Shown here: one piece after another, positions 37,604-46,066 of the stretch
Layout of the letters: each line of letters begins with the position of its first letter
Position numbering within the stretch: the first letter of the stretch is position 1
Source of the DNA: Nocardia huaxiensis
GTDB taxonomy: Bacteria; Actinomycetota; Actinomycetes; Mycobacteriales; Mycobacteriaceae
Direction of reading: 5' to 3'
NCBI RefSeq assembly: GCF_013744875.1
Contig: NZ_CP059399.1
Coordinates: 7,130,001-7,194,000 of the forward strand
Length of the DNA: 64,000 bases
Program-made: the position numbers and the translations under genes
Notes under the pieces: generated by a model
What the model saw: the letters and a program-made list of their open reading frames with translations, nothing else
Told to the model about the DNA's origin: nothing
Databases searched by the model: none

Positions 37604-38797
37604 TCAGCGCGACAAGCGAATCGGAAGTGACTTGAGCCCGTTGTTGAGATTGGATCGAATACGGCGGGCGTCGCCGATCTGCTCGATATCCGGGAACCGC
37701 CGCAACAGCTCCTCGAAGAACACCCGCCCCTCCAACCGTGCCAGGTGCACACCCAGGCAGTAGTGCTGCGCCAGCCCGAAGGACAAGTGCGGGTTGGGAT
37801 TGCGCCGGATATCGAAGCGCTGCGGATCGGCGAACACCTCCTCGTCCCGATTGGCGGAGGTGTACCACATGGCCACCTTGTCCCCCGCCTTGATCGTCGT
37901 CCCGCGGATCTCGGTGTCGGCGGTCGCGGTGCGCCGGAAGTAGTGCAGCGGATTGGCGAACCGCAGAATCTCTTCCACCGCACCGGGAATCAACCCCGGA
38001 TCATCGCGCAGCGCCTGCAGCTGCTCCGGATGCTCCAGCAGCAGCTGCAAGCCCGACGACAGCATCGTCTTGGTGGTGTCGTTCCCCGCCGTCACCAGCT
38101 GCGTGAAGAAACTCCCGAACTCGATGTCCGACATGACTTTCCCGCCGAAATCTCCGCCCAGAATGAGCGAGGTCAAATCGGCCTGCGGCTCCGTGGCCCG
38201 CCGCGCCATGGCGAACTGAATCGCATAGATCGCCATCTTGGTGATCTCCGCCGTGGCATCGAAATCCCCCACCAGCTCCGGATCCTGCTGACTGGTGGCC
38301 TGTTCCGCCCACCGCCGAATACTCGGCCAATCCTCGGCGGGAATCCCGAACAGCCCGCCCACCACCTGACTCGGCAGCACCCCCGCCACGTCGTGCACGA
38401 ACTCCACCTCGCCATCGACGGTGTCGAGCAACAGACCGGTGAGCTCCCGAACCCGCCCCTCCAACTCCCCCATCACCCGCGCTTTGAAGTGCTCCGCCAA
38501 CGGTTTCCGATACTCGGTATGCCGAGGCGGATCCATCATGAGCAACATATTCCGCTGCATCTCCAGCCGCTCCGCCGACTGATCCTCCAGCACCACACCC
38601 CCGCGCTCCGCCGAGAACAGCACCGGATTCCGCGCCACATGCGCCACATCCGCATGCTTCAGCACAGCCCAGTACCCCGGCTCCCCCGGCATCTCCTGCC
38701 AGTACACCGGCCGACTGCCCCGCAGCTCGGCAAAGATCTCATGAATCGGCCCGCCGACATAGAGATCGGGATCGTAGATGCCCATGACCGTACCCAC
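37604..38797 (-). CDS. Cytochrome P450
   Basis: A 397-residue soluble bacterial P450 monooxygenase. Present are the I-helix oxygen-activation motif VTAGNDTTKTM, the K-helix ExxR in EEILRFANP, and the heme thiolate Cys347 in FGLAQHYCLG. The usual heme loop is FGxGxHxCxG; here the second glycine is alanine, an uncommon but tolerated change. The N-terminus (IYDPDLYVGGP) and overall length resemble CYP families acting on lipids or steroids. No ferredoxin gene is adjacent, so the electron donor is elsewhere. Confidence 0.93.
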   Translation of the reverse strand: MGTVMGIYDPDLYVGGPIHEIFAELRGSRPVYWQEMPGEPGYWAVLKHADVAHVARNPVLFSAERGGVVLEDQSAERLEMQRNMLLMMDPPRHTEYRKPLAEHFKARVMGELEGRVRELTGLLLDTVDGEVEFVHDVAGVLPSQVVGGLFGIPAEDWPSIRRWAEQATSQQDPELVGDFDATAEITKMAIYAIQFAMARRATEPQADLTSLILGGDFGGKVMSDIEFGSFFTQLVTAGNDTTKTMLSSGLQLLLEHPEQLQALRDDPGLIPGAVEEILRFANPLHYFRRTATADTEIRGTTIKAGDKVAMWYTSANRDEEVFADPQRFDIRRNPNPHLSFGLAQHYCLGVHLARLEGRVFFEELLRRFPDIEQIGDARRIRSNLNNGLKSLPIRLSR

Positions 38798-38980
38798 GGC
38801 CCACCTCGGAATTCACTTGCGATTATTCAGCCTTCGCCTCGCAAGCTAGCCGCCGCGCGTGCGCCCCAGGGCCGTTCGCGCACACAGTCCCGATGACCGG
38901 ACAGGGCGACACTCCGTAACGCCGGATGAACTACAAGCGACACGCCTCGAGCTCGTGTTTTACACTCGTAGTATGCCCGC

Positions 38981-39268
38981 GTGGGATACGAGATTCCCGA
39001 GTGGGCCATGGAGATCGCGGAACGACTGGGAGTCGAACCGCACGAGTTGATGCAGGTCCTGACCGGACCTGGGCGGCGCTGGCCGCGTCCGGTGCGAGGC
39101 ACGGGAGACCTACCCGCCTTGATGGTCATCGGGCGTACCGGTACCGGTACCCCGTTGGCGGTGGTCATGCGACCGCTGTCCCAATGGGACCAGCAGGTCA
39201 TTGGCGTGCTGGCGGTGACCGGTGACCTCTTGGCCGAGTTCGAGAGATGGGAGAAGGGCAATGAATGA
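38981..39268 (+). CDS. Putative BrnT-like toxin of a type II toxin-antitoxin pair
   Basis: A 95-residue protein. WAMEIAERLGVEPHELMQVL, then RRWPRP and ALMVIGRTGTGTPLAVVM, gives the helix followed by a beta-sheet seen in BrnT/RelE-fold RNases. I infer the family from this pattern and from gene order. It overlaps the downstream ribbon-helix-helix gene by 8 nt, with the toxin upstream as in brnTA. The start is uncertain: GTG (VGYEIPEWAME) fits the domain but has no ribosome-binding site and could be leaderless. A TTTTACACTCGTAGTAT stretch just upstream looks like an AT-rich promoter. Confidence 0.6.
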   Translation: MGYEIPEWAMEIAERLGVEPHELMQVLTGPGRRWPRPVRGTGDLPALMVIGRTGTGTPLAVVMRPLSQWDQQVIGVLAVTGDLLAEFERWEKGNE

Positions 39269-39602
39269 CCGCCCCGGCGAGGACTATCCCCGTAATGCCG
39301 CTGAGGCAGAGGAGTTCTTGAAGGACCTGACCTTCGACGACGATGCGCCGGTGGGTGAATTGCCCGGGCCGGACGCACCCGTCACCGTGCTGCGGTCGGT
39401 CCGGCTTCCATTCGAGATGGATCAGCGCATCCGCGAGGAGGCCGAGCATCGGGGTATCAGCATGTCCGACCTGATCCGCGACTTCCTGGCGATCGAACTG
39501 GCCGCGCTCGACGACGACGCACCGATCAGCAGGGCCGATGCCCGCCGTGCACTGACCGCGGCCCTCGCCAACCTGCACCCGCTACACCAGCGTCCCGCCT
39601 GA
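39261..39602 (+). CDS. Ribbon-helix-helix antitoxin-like protein
   Basis: A 113-residue protein. The middle portion VLRSVRLPFEMDQRIREEAE then HRGISMSDLIRDFLAIEL is a CopG/BrnA-type ribbon-helix-helix DNA-binding domain. The acidic N-terminus (about 45 residues) would contact the partner. The ATG lies inside the end of the upstream gene (8-nt overlap, AAGGGC upstream), so expression is coupled. It presumably neutralises the upstream toxin-like protein and represses the operon. Confidence 0.72.
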   Translation: MNDRPGEDYPRNAAEAEEFLKDLTFDDDAPVGELPGPDAPVTVLRSVRLPFEMDQRIREEAEHRGISMSDLIRDFLAIELAALDDDAPISRADARRALTAALANLHPLHQRPA

Positions 39603-39610
39603 CCGGGAGC

Positions 39611-40048
39611 TCACGCGTATGGGTCGGTGATCTCTCGCAGCCGTTCCAGCGCCTCACGCAACTGGGTCATGCGGCGCGGTCCGAGGTGCTCGGTCCACTC
39701 CTTCTCTATTTGCGCGGCAATGGTGTTCGCGTGGTCGGCCATCTCCTGTCCGCGGGCGGACAGGCGGATCAGGCGGGCGCGGCCGTCGCCGGGGTCGGGG
39801 ACTCGTTCGACGCAGCCGGCCTTCTCGAGTTGATCCACGAGGAAGCTCGCCGTTTGTTTGGTGATCTGGGCGCGGTCGGCCAGTTCGGTCAGGCGGGTGC
39901 CTTCCGGGCCGATCTGGCCGGCCAGCCGGCCTTGCGCGATGGTGATGTCGAAGCCTCCGGCCCGGGCTACCGCTTCGTGGATGCGGGTTTCCATGGATCG
40001 GTGGGCGATGTACATCAGCAGCGCCACATTCACCTGGTCGTCGGCCAT
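39611..40048 (-). CDS. MarR-family transcriptional regulator
   Basis: A 145-residue winged-helix regulator with TRLTELADRAQITKQTASFLVDQLEKAGCVERVPDP as recognition helix and wing, and a dimerising C-terminal helix. GTG and ATG starts are adjacent; the ATG, 4 nt after AAGGAGC, is preferred. It is divergent from the mycothiol-isomerase-like gene. The AT-rich gap holds an ATTAATCAG-N5-CTGACTAAT palindrome, so it probably represses itself and that gene. Confidence 0.9.
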   Translation of the reverse strand: MADDQVNVALLMYIAHRSMETRIHEAVARAGGFDITIAQGRLAGQIGPEGTRLTELADRAQITKQTASFLVDQLEKAGCVERVPDPGDGRARLIRLSARGQEMADHANTIAAQIEKEWTEHLGPRRMTQLREALERLREITDPYA

Positions 40049-40082
40049 CACGCTCCTTGATTTGGTTCGTCTCTCTGACTAT

Positions 40083-40105
40083 ATTAATCAGCGAGGCTGA
40101 CTAAT
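40083..40105. promoter_or_regulatory. MarR operator
   Basis: ATTAATCAG-CGAGG-CTGACTAAT, an inverted repeat with 8 of 9 matching positions. It lies 35 bp upstream of the MarR start and 44 bp upstream of the divergent gene, inside a markedly AT-rich patch. Confidence 0.7.
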
Positions 40106-40148
40106 TCTATCCGGGCGCGCACTGCTCGGCACAGGAAAGAGCACTGCC

Positions 40149-40811
40149 ATGGACGCCGAAGACTGCTGGAAAGTCATCGAACAACAGCGGCTGGCCATTG
40201 CCGACATGCTGGCGGACATCTCCGCGGAGGAGTGGCAGCTGCCGTCGCTGTGCACGGGGTGGCGGGTTCGGGATGTGGCCACGCATGTGGCGCTGGTGCC
40301 GGGGGATCTGCCGATGTCGATCATGGTGGGGACTGCGGTGCGGGCGCGGGGTAATTACAACCGGATGATCGATATTCTGGTGCGGCGCTTCGCTGATGCG
40401 CCGGGGTTCGATCCGGTGGCCACGCTGCGACGGGACGCGGCGTCGCGCAAGCTGCCCAAGCTGACGAACTATCGGAATATTCATTTCGACACCATGGTGC
40501 ATGCGCAGGATATGGCAATTCCGTTGGGGCGCAGCATTACCGTGTCGCCGGAGGCCGCCTCCGTCGCGGCGACCCGGGCGGCCGAGGTGGGGTGGCCGGT
40601 GTGGGACAAGCATCGGCTCGACGGGGTGCATCTGGTGGCCACCGATTCCACGTGGGAGCACGGTAGCGGCGCGGAGATTCGCGGGCCGATTCTCGCGCTG
40701 TTGCTGCTCATTACCGGGCGGCCGGTTGCGCTCGAGCGGGTCGACGGGCCGGGAGTCGACATCATGGCGGCGCGGATGCGGGCGCCGGAACCGTCGGCCG
40801 GGACGCACTGA
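40149..40811 (+). CDS. Mycothiol-dependent maleylpyruvate isomerase-like protein (DinB fold)
   Basis: A 220-residue protein whose N-terminus (VIEQQRLAIADMLADISAEE then WQLPSLCTGWRVRDVATHV) matches the metal-binding DinB/MPI_N domain. The conserved CxGW-x-V-x-D-x-x-x-H contains one metal-ligand histidine; another is in NIHFDTMVHAQD. The domain transfers or uses mycothiol in actinobacteria. The actual reaction is not determined by the sequence. It is probably repressed by the divergent MarR protein, hinting at a role in detoxification. Confidence 0.85.
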   Translation: MDAEDCWKVIEQQRLAIADMLADISAEEWQLPSLCTGWRVRDVATHVALVPGDLPMSIMVGTAVRARGNYNRMIDILVRRFADAPGFDPVATLRRDAASRKLPKLTNYRNIHFDTMVHAQDMAIPLGRSITVSPEAASVAATRAAEVGWPVWDKHRLDGVHLVATDSTWEHGSGAEIRGPILALLLLITGRPVALERVDGPGVDIMAARMRAPEPSAGTH

Positions 40812-40861
40812 CACGCCACCCGCTGCGGGGCATCGGCAAGGCGATCGACCACCATGGACGA

Positions 40862-41524
40862 ATGGCACTCGAGGCGATCGTGTTCGACATGGACGGCGTA
40901 CTGATCGATACCGAACCCGTGTGGGAGGAGGTGCGGCGCGGGTACGTCGACGAGATGGGCGGGCGGTGGCAACCCGACACCCAGGATCGGCTGATGGGGA
41001 TGAGCACCCGGGAATGGGCCGTCTACCTCAGCGAAGACCTCATCGACGGCAAGCGCACGCCGGAAGAAGTCGCCTCCGATGTCATCGACCGGATGAGCGC
41101 CCGGTACGCCGAGCATCTGCCGCTCATGCCCGAGGCCGTCGAGACCGTGCGGGCCTTCGCCGAGAGCTATCCGCTCGGACTGGCCAGTTCGTCCCCGCGC
41201 CGGCTCATCGATGTGGTGCTCGACCACATGGGCGTCACCGCGCTGTTCCACTCGACCGTCTCCACCGAAGAGGTCGAACGGGGCAAGCCCGCCCCCGACG
41301 GTTACGCCGCCGTCGCCGCTCTGCTCGGCATCGCGCCCGAAAACTGCGCTGCCATAGAGGATTCCAGCAATGGCCTGCGCTCGGCCGCGGCCGCGGGCAT
41401 GACGGTCATCGCCGTCCCGCACCCGCGCTATCCACCGGCTCCCGACGCGCTGGCCCTGGCCACCCTCGTCTCCCCCACCCTCGCCGAGCTCACCGCCAAG
41501 GCCATTGCCGACGTGGTCCGCTGA
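40862..41524 (+). CDS. HAD-IA family phosphatase (beta-phosphoglucomutase-like)
   Basis: A 220-residue HAD hydrolase. The nucleophile motif is VFDMDGVLIDTEP (motif I), motif II LGLASSSPRR, motif III lysine GKPAPDGY, and motif IV AAIEDSSNGLRSAAAAGM. The helical cap and IDTEP identify the beta-phosphoglucomutase/phosphatase subgroup. The substrate is likely a small phosphorylated metabolite. It is separated by about 50 nt from the isomerase-like gene, so they may be co-transcribed. Confidence 0.9.
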   Translation: MALEAIVFDMDGVLIDTEPVWEEVRRGYVDEMGGRWQPDTQDRLMGMSTREWAVYLSEDLIDGKRTPEEVASDVIDRMSARYAEHLPLMPEAVETVRAFAESYPLGLASSSPRRLIDVVLDHMGVTALFHSTVSTEEVERGKPAPDGYAAVAALLGIAPENCAAIEDSSNGLRSAAAAGMTVIAVPHPRYPPAPDALALATLVSPTLAELTAKAIADVVR

Positions 41525-41642
41525 GCCGTCGGCGCACGTGCCGGACAGGGAATGCCGTCACCGGCTGTGCGGTTGTTATCGCAGCTCATGAAGTCCGGCA
41601 CCTACGCGGGGCCGCCCGAGAGGAAATGGCAGGATCTTGGTT

Positions 41643-42107
41643 ATGTCCGAACAGATCGCCGCACCGCAGACCACCGCTCCCGCCGCCACCGCCGAACCGG
41701 TGGAACTGTGGGCCGAACGCACCGGCACCCGCGCCTACACCGGCCGGAACAATCGCGGTGGCGAGGTGTTCATCGCGTCGGCGGGCGTGCCGGGCGCGTT
41801 CACCCCGGGTGAGCTGCTGAAGATCGCACTGGCCGGATGCACCGGGCTCAGCGCCGATTTCACCCTCGCGCGCAAGCTCGGCGAGACCTTCGACGCCACC
41901 GTGCGGGTGTCCGGCGACGCGGACCGGGAGAACGAGACCTACCCGGAGCTCAGCGAATCCTTCGAACTCGATCTCAGCGAACTCGATCCAGAGACCCGGG
42001 AGCGGGTGCTGGTGGCGGCGCAGCGCGCCATCGACAAGGTGTGCACGGTGGGCCGCACGCTCAAGGCGGGCACCAAGGTCAATCTGAGCTTCAAGATCGA
42101 CGAGTGA
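41643..42107 (+). CDS. OsmC-family peroxiredoxin
   Basis: A 154-residue OsmC/Ohr-fold protein that reduces organic hydroperoxides with a cysteine pair. The first is in [14 protein letters not shown] and the second in [12 protein letters not shown]. Start MSEQIAAP follows a weak site. Its TGA overlaps the acylphosphatase ATG (TGATG). In M. tuberculosis the equivalent pair Rv2923c-acyP lies between fpg and smc. Here it has moved to the middle of a gene-rich insertion and is inverted relative to both. Confidence 0.92.
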   Translation: MSEQIAAPQTTAPAATAEPVELWAERTGTRAYTGRNNRGGEVFIASAGVPGAFTPGELLKIALAGCTGLSADFTLARKLGETFDATVRVSGDADRENETYPELSESFELDLSELDPETRERVLVAAQRAIDKVCTVGRTLKAGTKVNLSFKIDE

Positions 42108-42379
42108 TGGCGGCGCGGCTCAGCGCCTGGGTGCACGGACAGGTGCAGGGCGTCGGATTCCGCTGGTGGACACGGTCGCGGGCGCTGGAACTCGGCCTGA
42201 CGGGGTACGCCCGCAACCACCGGGACGGGCGCGTGCACGTGGTGGCCGAAGGTACACGAGATCACTGCGAAACCTTGCTCACGCTGCTGCGCTCGGGTGA
42301 TACTCCAGGTCGCGTGGATCTGGTTGTGGAAGACTGGGGCGCCGCGCAGGGCGGCATGACAGGATTCGAGGAGCGTTAG
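42107..42379 (+). CDS. acyP: Acylphosphatase
   Basis: A 90-residue enzyme that hydrolyses acyl phosphates. The catalytic loop is [16 protein letters not shown], with the conserved arginine in the phosphate cradle (FRWW), and the catalytic Asn is in [15 protein letters not shown]. The start overlaps the osmC stop by 1 nt. It is followed at 27 nt by the membrane-protein gene of the glutathionylspermidine-synthetase-like cluster, so all five genes could be one transcript. Confidence 0.94.
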   Translation: MAARLSAWVHGQVQGVGFRWWTRSRALELGLTGYARNHRDGRVHVVAEGTRDHCETLLTLLRSGDTPGRVDLVVEDWGAAQGGMTGFEER

Positions 42380-42406
42380 TGGGCGGAGAGTTCGAGGAGT
42401 CGATCG

Positions 42407-43183
42407 TTGGCTGATGAACGACCCGGCGGCACGTCCGACGACCCGAACCGTCGCCCCGAAGAAGACGAATCCCGTTTGACGGCAATGCCTTCCGGCCCCA
42501 CCGAACCGCTACCGGGGCCGACCGGCCCGCCGGGAATGCCGACCGTGCCCGGCACTCCGGCCATGCCTCCGGTGCCCGCGCCCATCGAACCGCCCGCGCC
42601 CGCACGCGGTTCGATGCAGCGGCAGGAGGCCGGGGTCACCACCCCGCGCCCGCCCACCGTCGCCGAGGCCCGCGCCCGCGACAAGGCCCGCAAGCGCGCC
42701 GAGGAACAGGCGCGCGCGGACGCCGAAGCCGAAGAGGCCAAGAAGAAGAAACGCAAGAAGCTGCTCATCGGCGGTGTCGCCGTGGTCGGCGTGGCGGGGC
42801 TGGTCGGCGGCGGTTACCTCGCCTACAGCGCCCTCACCACCCCGAACGTGACCGCCTACTGCACCGTCATCGCCAACAAGGGCCAGGTCGTGCAGACCGC
42901 GCCCGGCCAGACCGTGACCGCCACCTTCGACGGCCAGGAGATCGTCGTCGACGACGACTACTGCCAGAAGGCCACCACCACCGGCACCGCCTACCACGGT
43001 GGCGGCGGCATCTACATCTTCAACGGCGGCCAGTACCGCTACTACTACGGCGGCAACAACACCGTCGGCACCTCCCCCAAGGGCGGCACCACGGTCAAAC
43101 CCAAGGGCGCGGAGATCAAAACCAAGAGCGGCACCACGATTCAGCGCGGCGGCCTCGGATCCAAGATCGGCGGCGGATCGTAA
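42407..43183 (+). CDS. Membrane-anchored protein of the DUF350/GSP-synthetase cluster
   Basis: A 258-residue protein. A proline-rich, disordered N-terminus (residues 1-75) is followed by a charged Ala/Glu/Lys/Arg coiled-coil-like neck, the basic run KKKKRKK, one transmembrane helix (LLIGGVAVVGVAGLVGGGYLA) and an extracytoplasmic domain. That domain has two cysteines (TAYCTVIANK and DDDYCQKATT) and a Gly/Tyr-rich end (GGGIYIFNGGQYRYYYGG). The position next to a GSP-synthetase-like and a DUF350 gene resembles YgiB/YjfM (DUF1190) proteins. A TTG start after GAGGAG is used. Its stop overlaps the next ATG by 1 nt. Confidence 0.8.
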   Translation: MADERPGGTSDDPNRRPEEDESRLTAMPSGPTEPLPGPTGPPGMPTVPGTPAMPPVPAPIEPPAPARGSMQRQEAGVTTPRPPTVAEARARDKARKRAEEQARADAEAEEAKKKKRKKLLIGGVAVVGVAGLVGGGYLAYSALTTPNVTAYCTVIANKGQVVQTAPGQTVTATFDGQEIVVDDDYCQKATTTGTAYHGGGGIYIFNGGQYRYYYGGNNTVGTSPKGGTTVKPKGAEIKTKSGTTIQRGGLGSKIGGGS

Positions 43184-44349
43184 TGCGGCGCGTGCGCAGC
43201 ACCCCGCGCACCGGCTGGGAGCACATCGTCGAAAGCCAGGGCCTGGTGTACGGCAAGCCCGGCCGCGACGCCAGCGGCCAGCCGCGCCCGTACTGGGACG
43301 AATCCGTGCACTACGAATTCGACATGGACGAGATCCTGGCGCTGGAAGCCCAGGTCGAGGTGCTGCACTCGATGTGCCTGCACGCCGTCGAACAGATCGT
43401 GGTCACCGAGCGTTTCGCCGATTTCGGTCTGCCGCAATGGAGTTGGGAGCACATCGCCAACTCGTGGAAGCGCTCCGACCCGCACATCTACGGCCGCTTC
43501 GACCTGCGCTACGACGGCCGCGGACCGGCGAAACTATTGGAGTACAACGCCGATACGCCCACCTCCCTGCTCGAGGCGGCAATCGTGCAGTGGCACTGGC
43601 TCACCGACAACTACCCGGACGACGACCAGTGGAATTCGTTGCACGAGAAGCTGGTCGAACGCTGGGGCGAACTGCGCGACACCCTGCCCAAGACGGACCT
43701 GCACTTCACCTGGTCGGGGGCGGACGCCACCGGTGAGGACAATGTCACCACCGCCTACATGCAGGAGACCGCCGCCGAAGCCGGTTTCGACACCGTCGCC
43801 CTGCCGATCGAGGAGATCGGATTCGACACGGAGCTGGAGCGTTTCGTCGATCTGGCCGAAGCCCCCATCGAAACCATCTTCAAGCTCTACCCGTGGGAAT
43901 GGGTGCTCGACGACGACTTCGGCAAACGCGTCGTGCAGTCCCTGCCGCAGACCATGTGGCTCGAGCCGCTGTGGAAAACCCTGCTCTCCAACAAGGCCAT
44001 GCTCGCGGTCATGTGGGAGATGTACCCGGGCCACCCCAACCTGCTGCCCGCCTACCTCGACGACCCGCACGAGCTCACCGAATACATTCGCAAGCCGAAA
44101 CTCGGCCGCGAGGGCGCGAACATGACGATCGTCGGCGCGGGCCTGGAAACCGCCACCGGCGGCGTCTACGGCGCGGAAGGCTACGTCTACCAGCTGCTCG
44201 ACCCGCTGCCCGAATTCGACGGCATGCGACCGGTACTGGGCGCCTGGATCGTCGGCGACACCTCCGCCGGCCTCGGCATCCGCGAAACCGCGGGCCTGAT
44301 CACCGACGATGGGGCAGCCTTCGTCCCACACCGCATCCCGCAATCCTGA
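43183..44349 (+). CDS. Glutathionylspermidine synthetase-like ATP-grasp enzyme
   Basis: A 388-residue protein matching the C-terminal synthetase domain of glutathionylspermidine synthase and the YgiC/YjfC proteins. Signatures are YWDESVHYEFDMDEI, GRFDLRYDGRGPAKLLEYNADTPTS (metal and substrate loop), YPWEWVLDD, KPKLGREGANM and GAWIVGDTSAGLGIRE. It would ligate an amine, polyamine or peptide carboxylate using ATP. Glutathione is absent from most actinobacteria, so the native substrate is likely different. It is coupled by TAATG to the membrane-protein gene and followed at 21 nt by the DUF350 gene. Confidence 0.88.
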   Translation: MRRVRSTPRTGWEHIVESQGLVYGKPGRDASGQPRPYWDESVHYEFDMDEILALEAQVEVLHSMCLHAVEQIVVTERFADFGLPQWSWEHIANSWKRSDPHIYGRFDLRYDGRGPAKLLEYNADTPTSLLEAAIVQWHWLTDNYPDDDQWNSLHEKLVERWGELRDTLPKTDLHFTWSGADATGEDNVTTAYMQETAAEAGFDTVALPIEEIGFDTELERFVDLAEAPIETIFKLYPWEWVLDDDFGKRVVQSLPQTMWLEPLWKTLLSNKAMLAVMWEMYPGHPNLLPAYLDDPHELTEYIRKPKLGREGANMTIVGAGLETATGGVYGAEGYVYQLLDPLPEFDGMRPVLGAWIVGDTSAGLGIRETAGLITDDGAAFVPHRIPQS

Positions 44350-44370
44350 CACCCACCGGAGGACAACTCG

Positions 44371-44823
44371 ATGACCACCACCCTCGCCCTCGAAGCCGGG
44401 TACTGGAGCTCGCTCGGCCGCGGCGTCGGCGCCATCCTGCTGTACTGCCTGGTCGGCCTGGTGCTCATGCTCGTCGGCTTCTACGCCGTCGACCTGACCA
44501 CCCCCGGCAGCCTGCGCGGCATGGTCGCGCGCGGCCTGCCCAATGCCGTGATCGTCAGCGCCGCGGGCATGCTCTCGATGGCCTTCATCGTCGTGCTGGC
44601 CATCTACTCCTCGGCCGGCAAGCTCGGTGAGGGCCTGATCGCGGCGGGCATCTACGGCCTGGTCGGCATCATCGCCCAGGTCATCTCGGTGCGCGTGCTG
44701 GAACGGGCCTTCGGCATCGATATCGGCGCGGTGCTGAAGAACCCCGAATTCACCACCGAGGCCCTGGTCGTGGCCGCCGCGCACTTCGCGCTGGGCCTGG
44801 TGGTCGCCGTCGCGATCCTCTGA
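44371..44823 (+). CDS. DUF350 integral membrane protein (YjfL-like)
   Basis: A 150-residue protein with four transmembrane helices and the DUF350 features, including GRGVGAILLYCLVGLVLMLVGF and GIYGLVGIIAQVISVRVLE. The family has no proven function. It is repeatedly found next to glutathionylspermidine-synthetase-like genes (E. coli yjfL-yjfM-yjfC, recalled), as here. It ends exactly at the convergent reductase gene, with no intergenic DNA. Confidence 0.88.
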   Translation: MTTTLALEAGYWSSLGRGVGAILLYCLVGLVLMLVGFYAVDLTTPGSLRGMVARGLPNAVIVSAAGMLSMAFIVVLAIYSSAGKLGEGLIAAGIYGLVGIIAQVISVRVLERAFGIDIGAVLKNPEFTTEALVVAAAHFALGLVVAVAIL

Positions 44824-45405
44824 TCAGCGGATCCGGCTGTATTTGAGGAAGGCGACGCCGTCCTCGAAGACGCGGCTGGTCAGCACCCGGAAGCGGGCCG
44901 CCTCGGGCAGTCGCGAGGACTCGCCGAACAGCGGGCGGCCCTTGCCGAGGACGATCGGATACAGCTTCAGGAACACCTGATCGATCTCCGGCAGCAGCGT
45001 CTGCGCCAGCTCGCCGCCACCGCACAGCCAGATCCCCAGCCCCTTCTCGCGCTTGAGCTCGCGCACCCTTTCGAGGGGATTCTCCGAGATCAGCTGCACA
45101 TCCTGCGCGGGACGGTCCGGCAGCGTGGTCGACACCACGTACTGCCGCAGATGCGAGTACGGGCTGGACGTGCCCGTCCGCACCCCGAAATCGTGGGTTT
45201 TGCGACCCATGACGACTGTGTCGAAGGTGTGGCTGGGCTTGTCCACCCCGAGCGCCTCCCGCACCTTCGTCGGCAGCGTCTCCGGATACTGCGCGATGAT
45301 CGCAGGCCCGTGATCACCGCCGACAGGGAAGAAGTCCACCGAGCCGTCCTCGGTGGCGATGAACCCGTCGATAGTGGCCGCGACGTAGTAGGTCAGTTTG
45401 CGCAT
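44824..45405 (-). CDS. RibD C-terminal / dihydrofolate reductase-like protein
   Basis: A 193-residue reductase-fold protein. MRKLTYYVAATIDGFIATEDG is the N-terminal strand and DGFI motif, DTVVMGRKTHDFG the second motif, and LGIWLCGGGELAQTLLP the cofactor loop. Members reduce pteridine- or pyrimidine-like substrates, but most are uncharacterised. The start is fixed by GGAGGAAA 3 nt before the ATG. It is probably monocistronic. Confidence 0.9.
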   Translation of the reverse strand: MRKLTYYVAATIDGFIATEDGSVDFFPVGGDHGPAIIAQYPETLPTKVREALGVDKPSHTFDTVVMGRKTHDFGVRTGTSSPYSHLRQYVVSTTLPDRPAQDVQLISENPLERVRELKREKGLGIWLCGGGELAQTLLPEIDQVFLKLYPIVLGKGRPLFGESSRLPEAARFRVLTSRVFEDGVAFLKYSRIR

Positions 45406-45514
45406 CAGTTTCCTCCGGCCGGCACCACACGTGCCGCTGTGAAAACGGTAGCGCGTCAACGCCTTCGGTGGGGAGGATGCCCACACCCCCACCGATGGAC
45501 ATTCCCCGCCACCC

Positions 45515-46003
45515 TCATGCCCCGGACCGGCGGGGCCGGTCATCTGTCAGACAGATGATCGTCGACAGGGGGAAGACCACCAGGATGGTGCTGAAAACCA
45601 GGTTGGCGGGCGGGGAGTAGTAGAAGGCGTCGATCGGGATCTCGGCCAGCACCGCGGCGAAAAGCTGACCCACGGTCACCAGGCCCGCGCCTGCCAGAAG
45701 CAGGTAGCGGCCGAGGGGGTCGGCTCGCAGGAGAAGGACCGCGCCGGTGCCGAGCAGGACCGCGATCAACAGGAATGCGCAGGCGAGGAAGGTGAGCAGG
45801 GTGTCGGCATGGATTGCCGCCGACCCGATGGACAGGTATTCGTTGTCCTGCCACTTGCCTTCCTGCGACTGAATCCACGCGCCCAGAGCCTGGACGGTCC
45901 ACACGAGCGCGCCGGGGATCGCCAGCCACAGCGCGATCCGAGAGCGCGTATCCCTGGATCGCGCCCAGAATTCGCGCGCCCGTGAAGCTGCCGATTCGTT
46001 CAT
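45515..46003 (-). CDS. Four-helix membrane protein, unknown
   Basis: A 162-residue protein with four hydrophobic segments (about residues 22-44, 66-92, 98-122 and 130-152). The charged N-terminus and the end DDRPRRSGA are cytoplasmic. The family is not recognised; layout resembles DUF998-like proteins. No motif suggests catalysis. It lies about 60 nt downstream of the DUF1801 gene on the same strand, possibly co-transcribed. Confidence 0.72.
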   Translation of the reverse strand: MNESAASRAREFWARSRDTRSRIALWLAIPGALVWTVQALGAWIQSQEGKWQDNEYLSIGSAAIHADTLLTFLACAFLLIAVLLGTGAVLLLRADPLGRYLLLAGAGLVTVGQLFAAVLAEIPIDAFYYSPPANLVFSTILVVFPLSTIICLTDDRPRRSGA

Positions 46004-46066
46004 GGCCGTCCCCCCACTCCGATGATCCCTTCGGCGACAACGTTATCGGGCCGGGCCGCGAACAGG

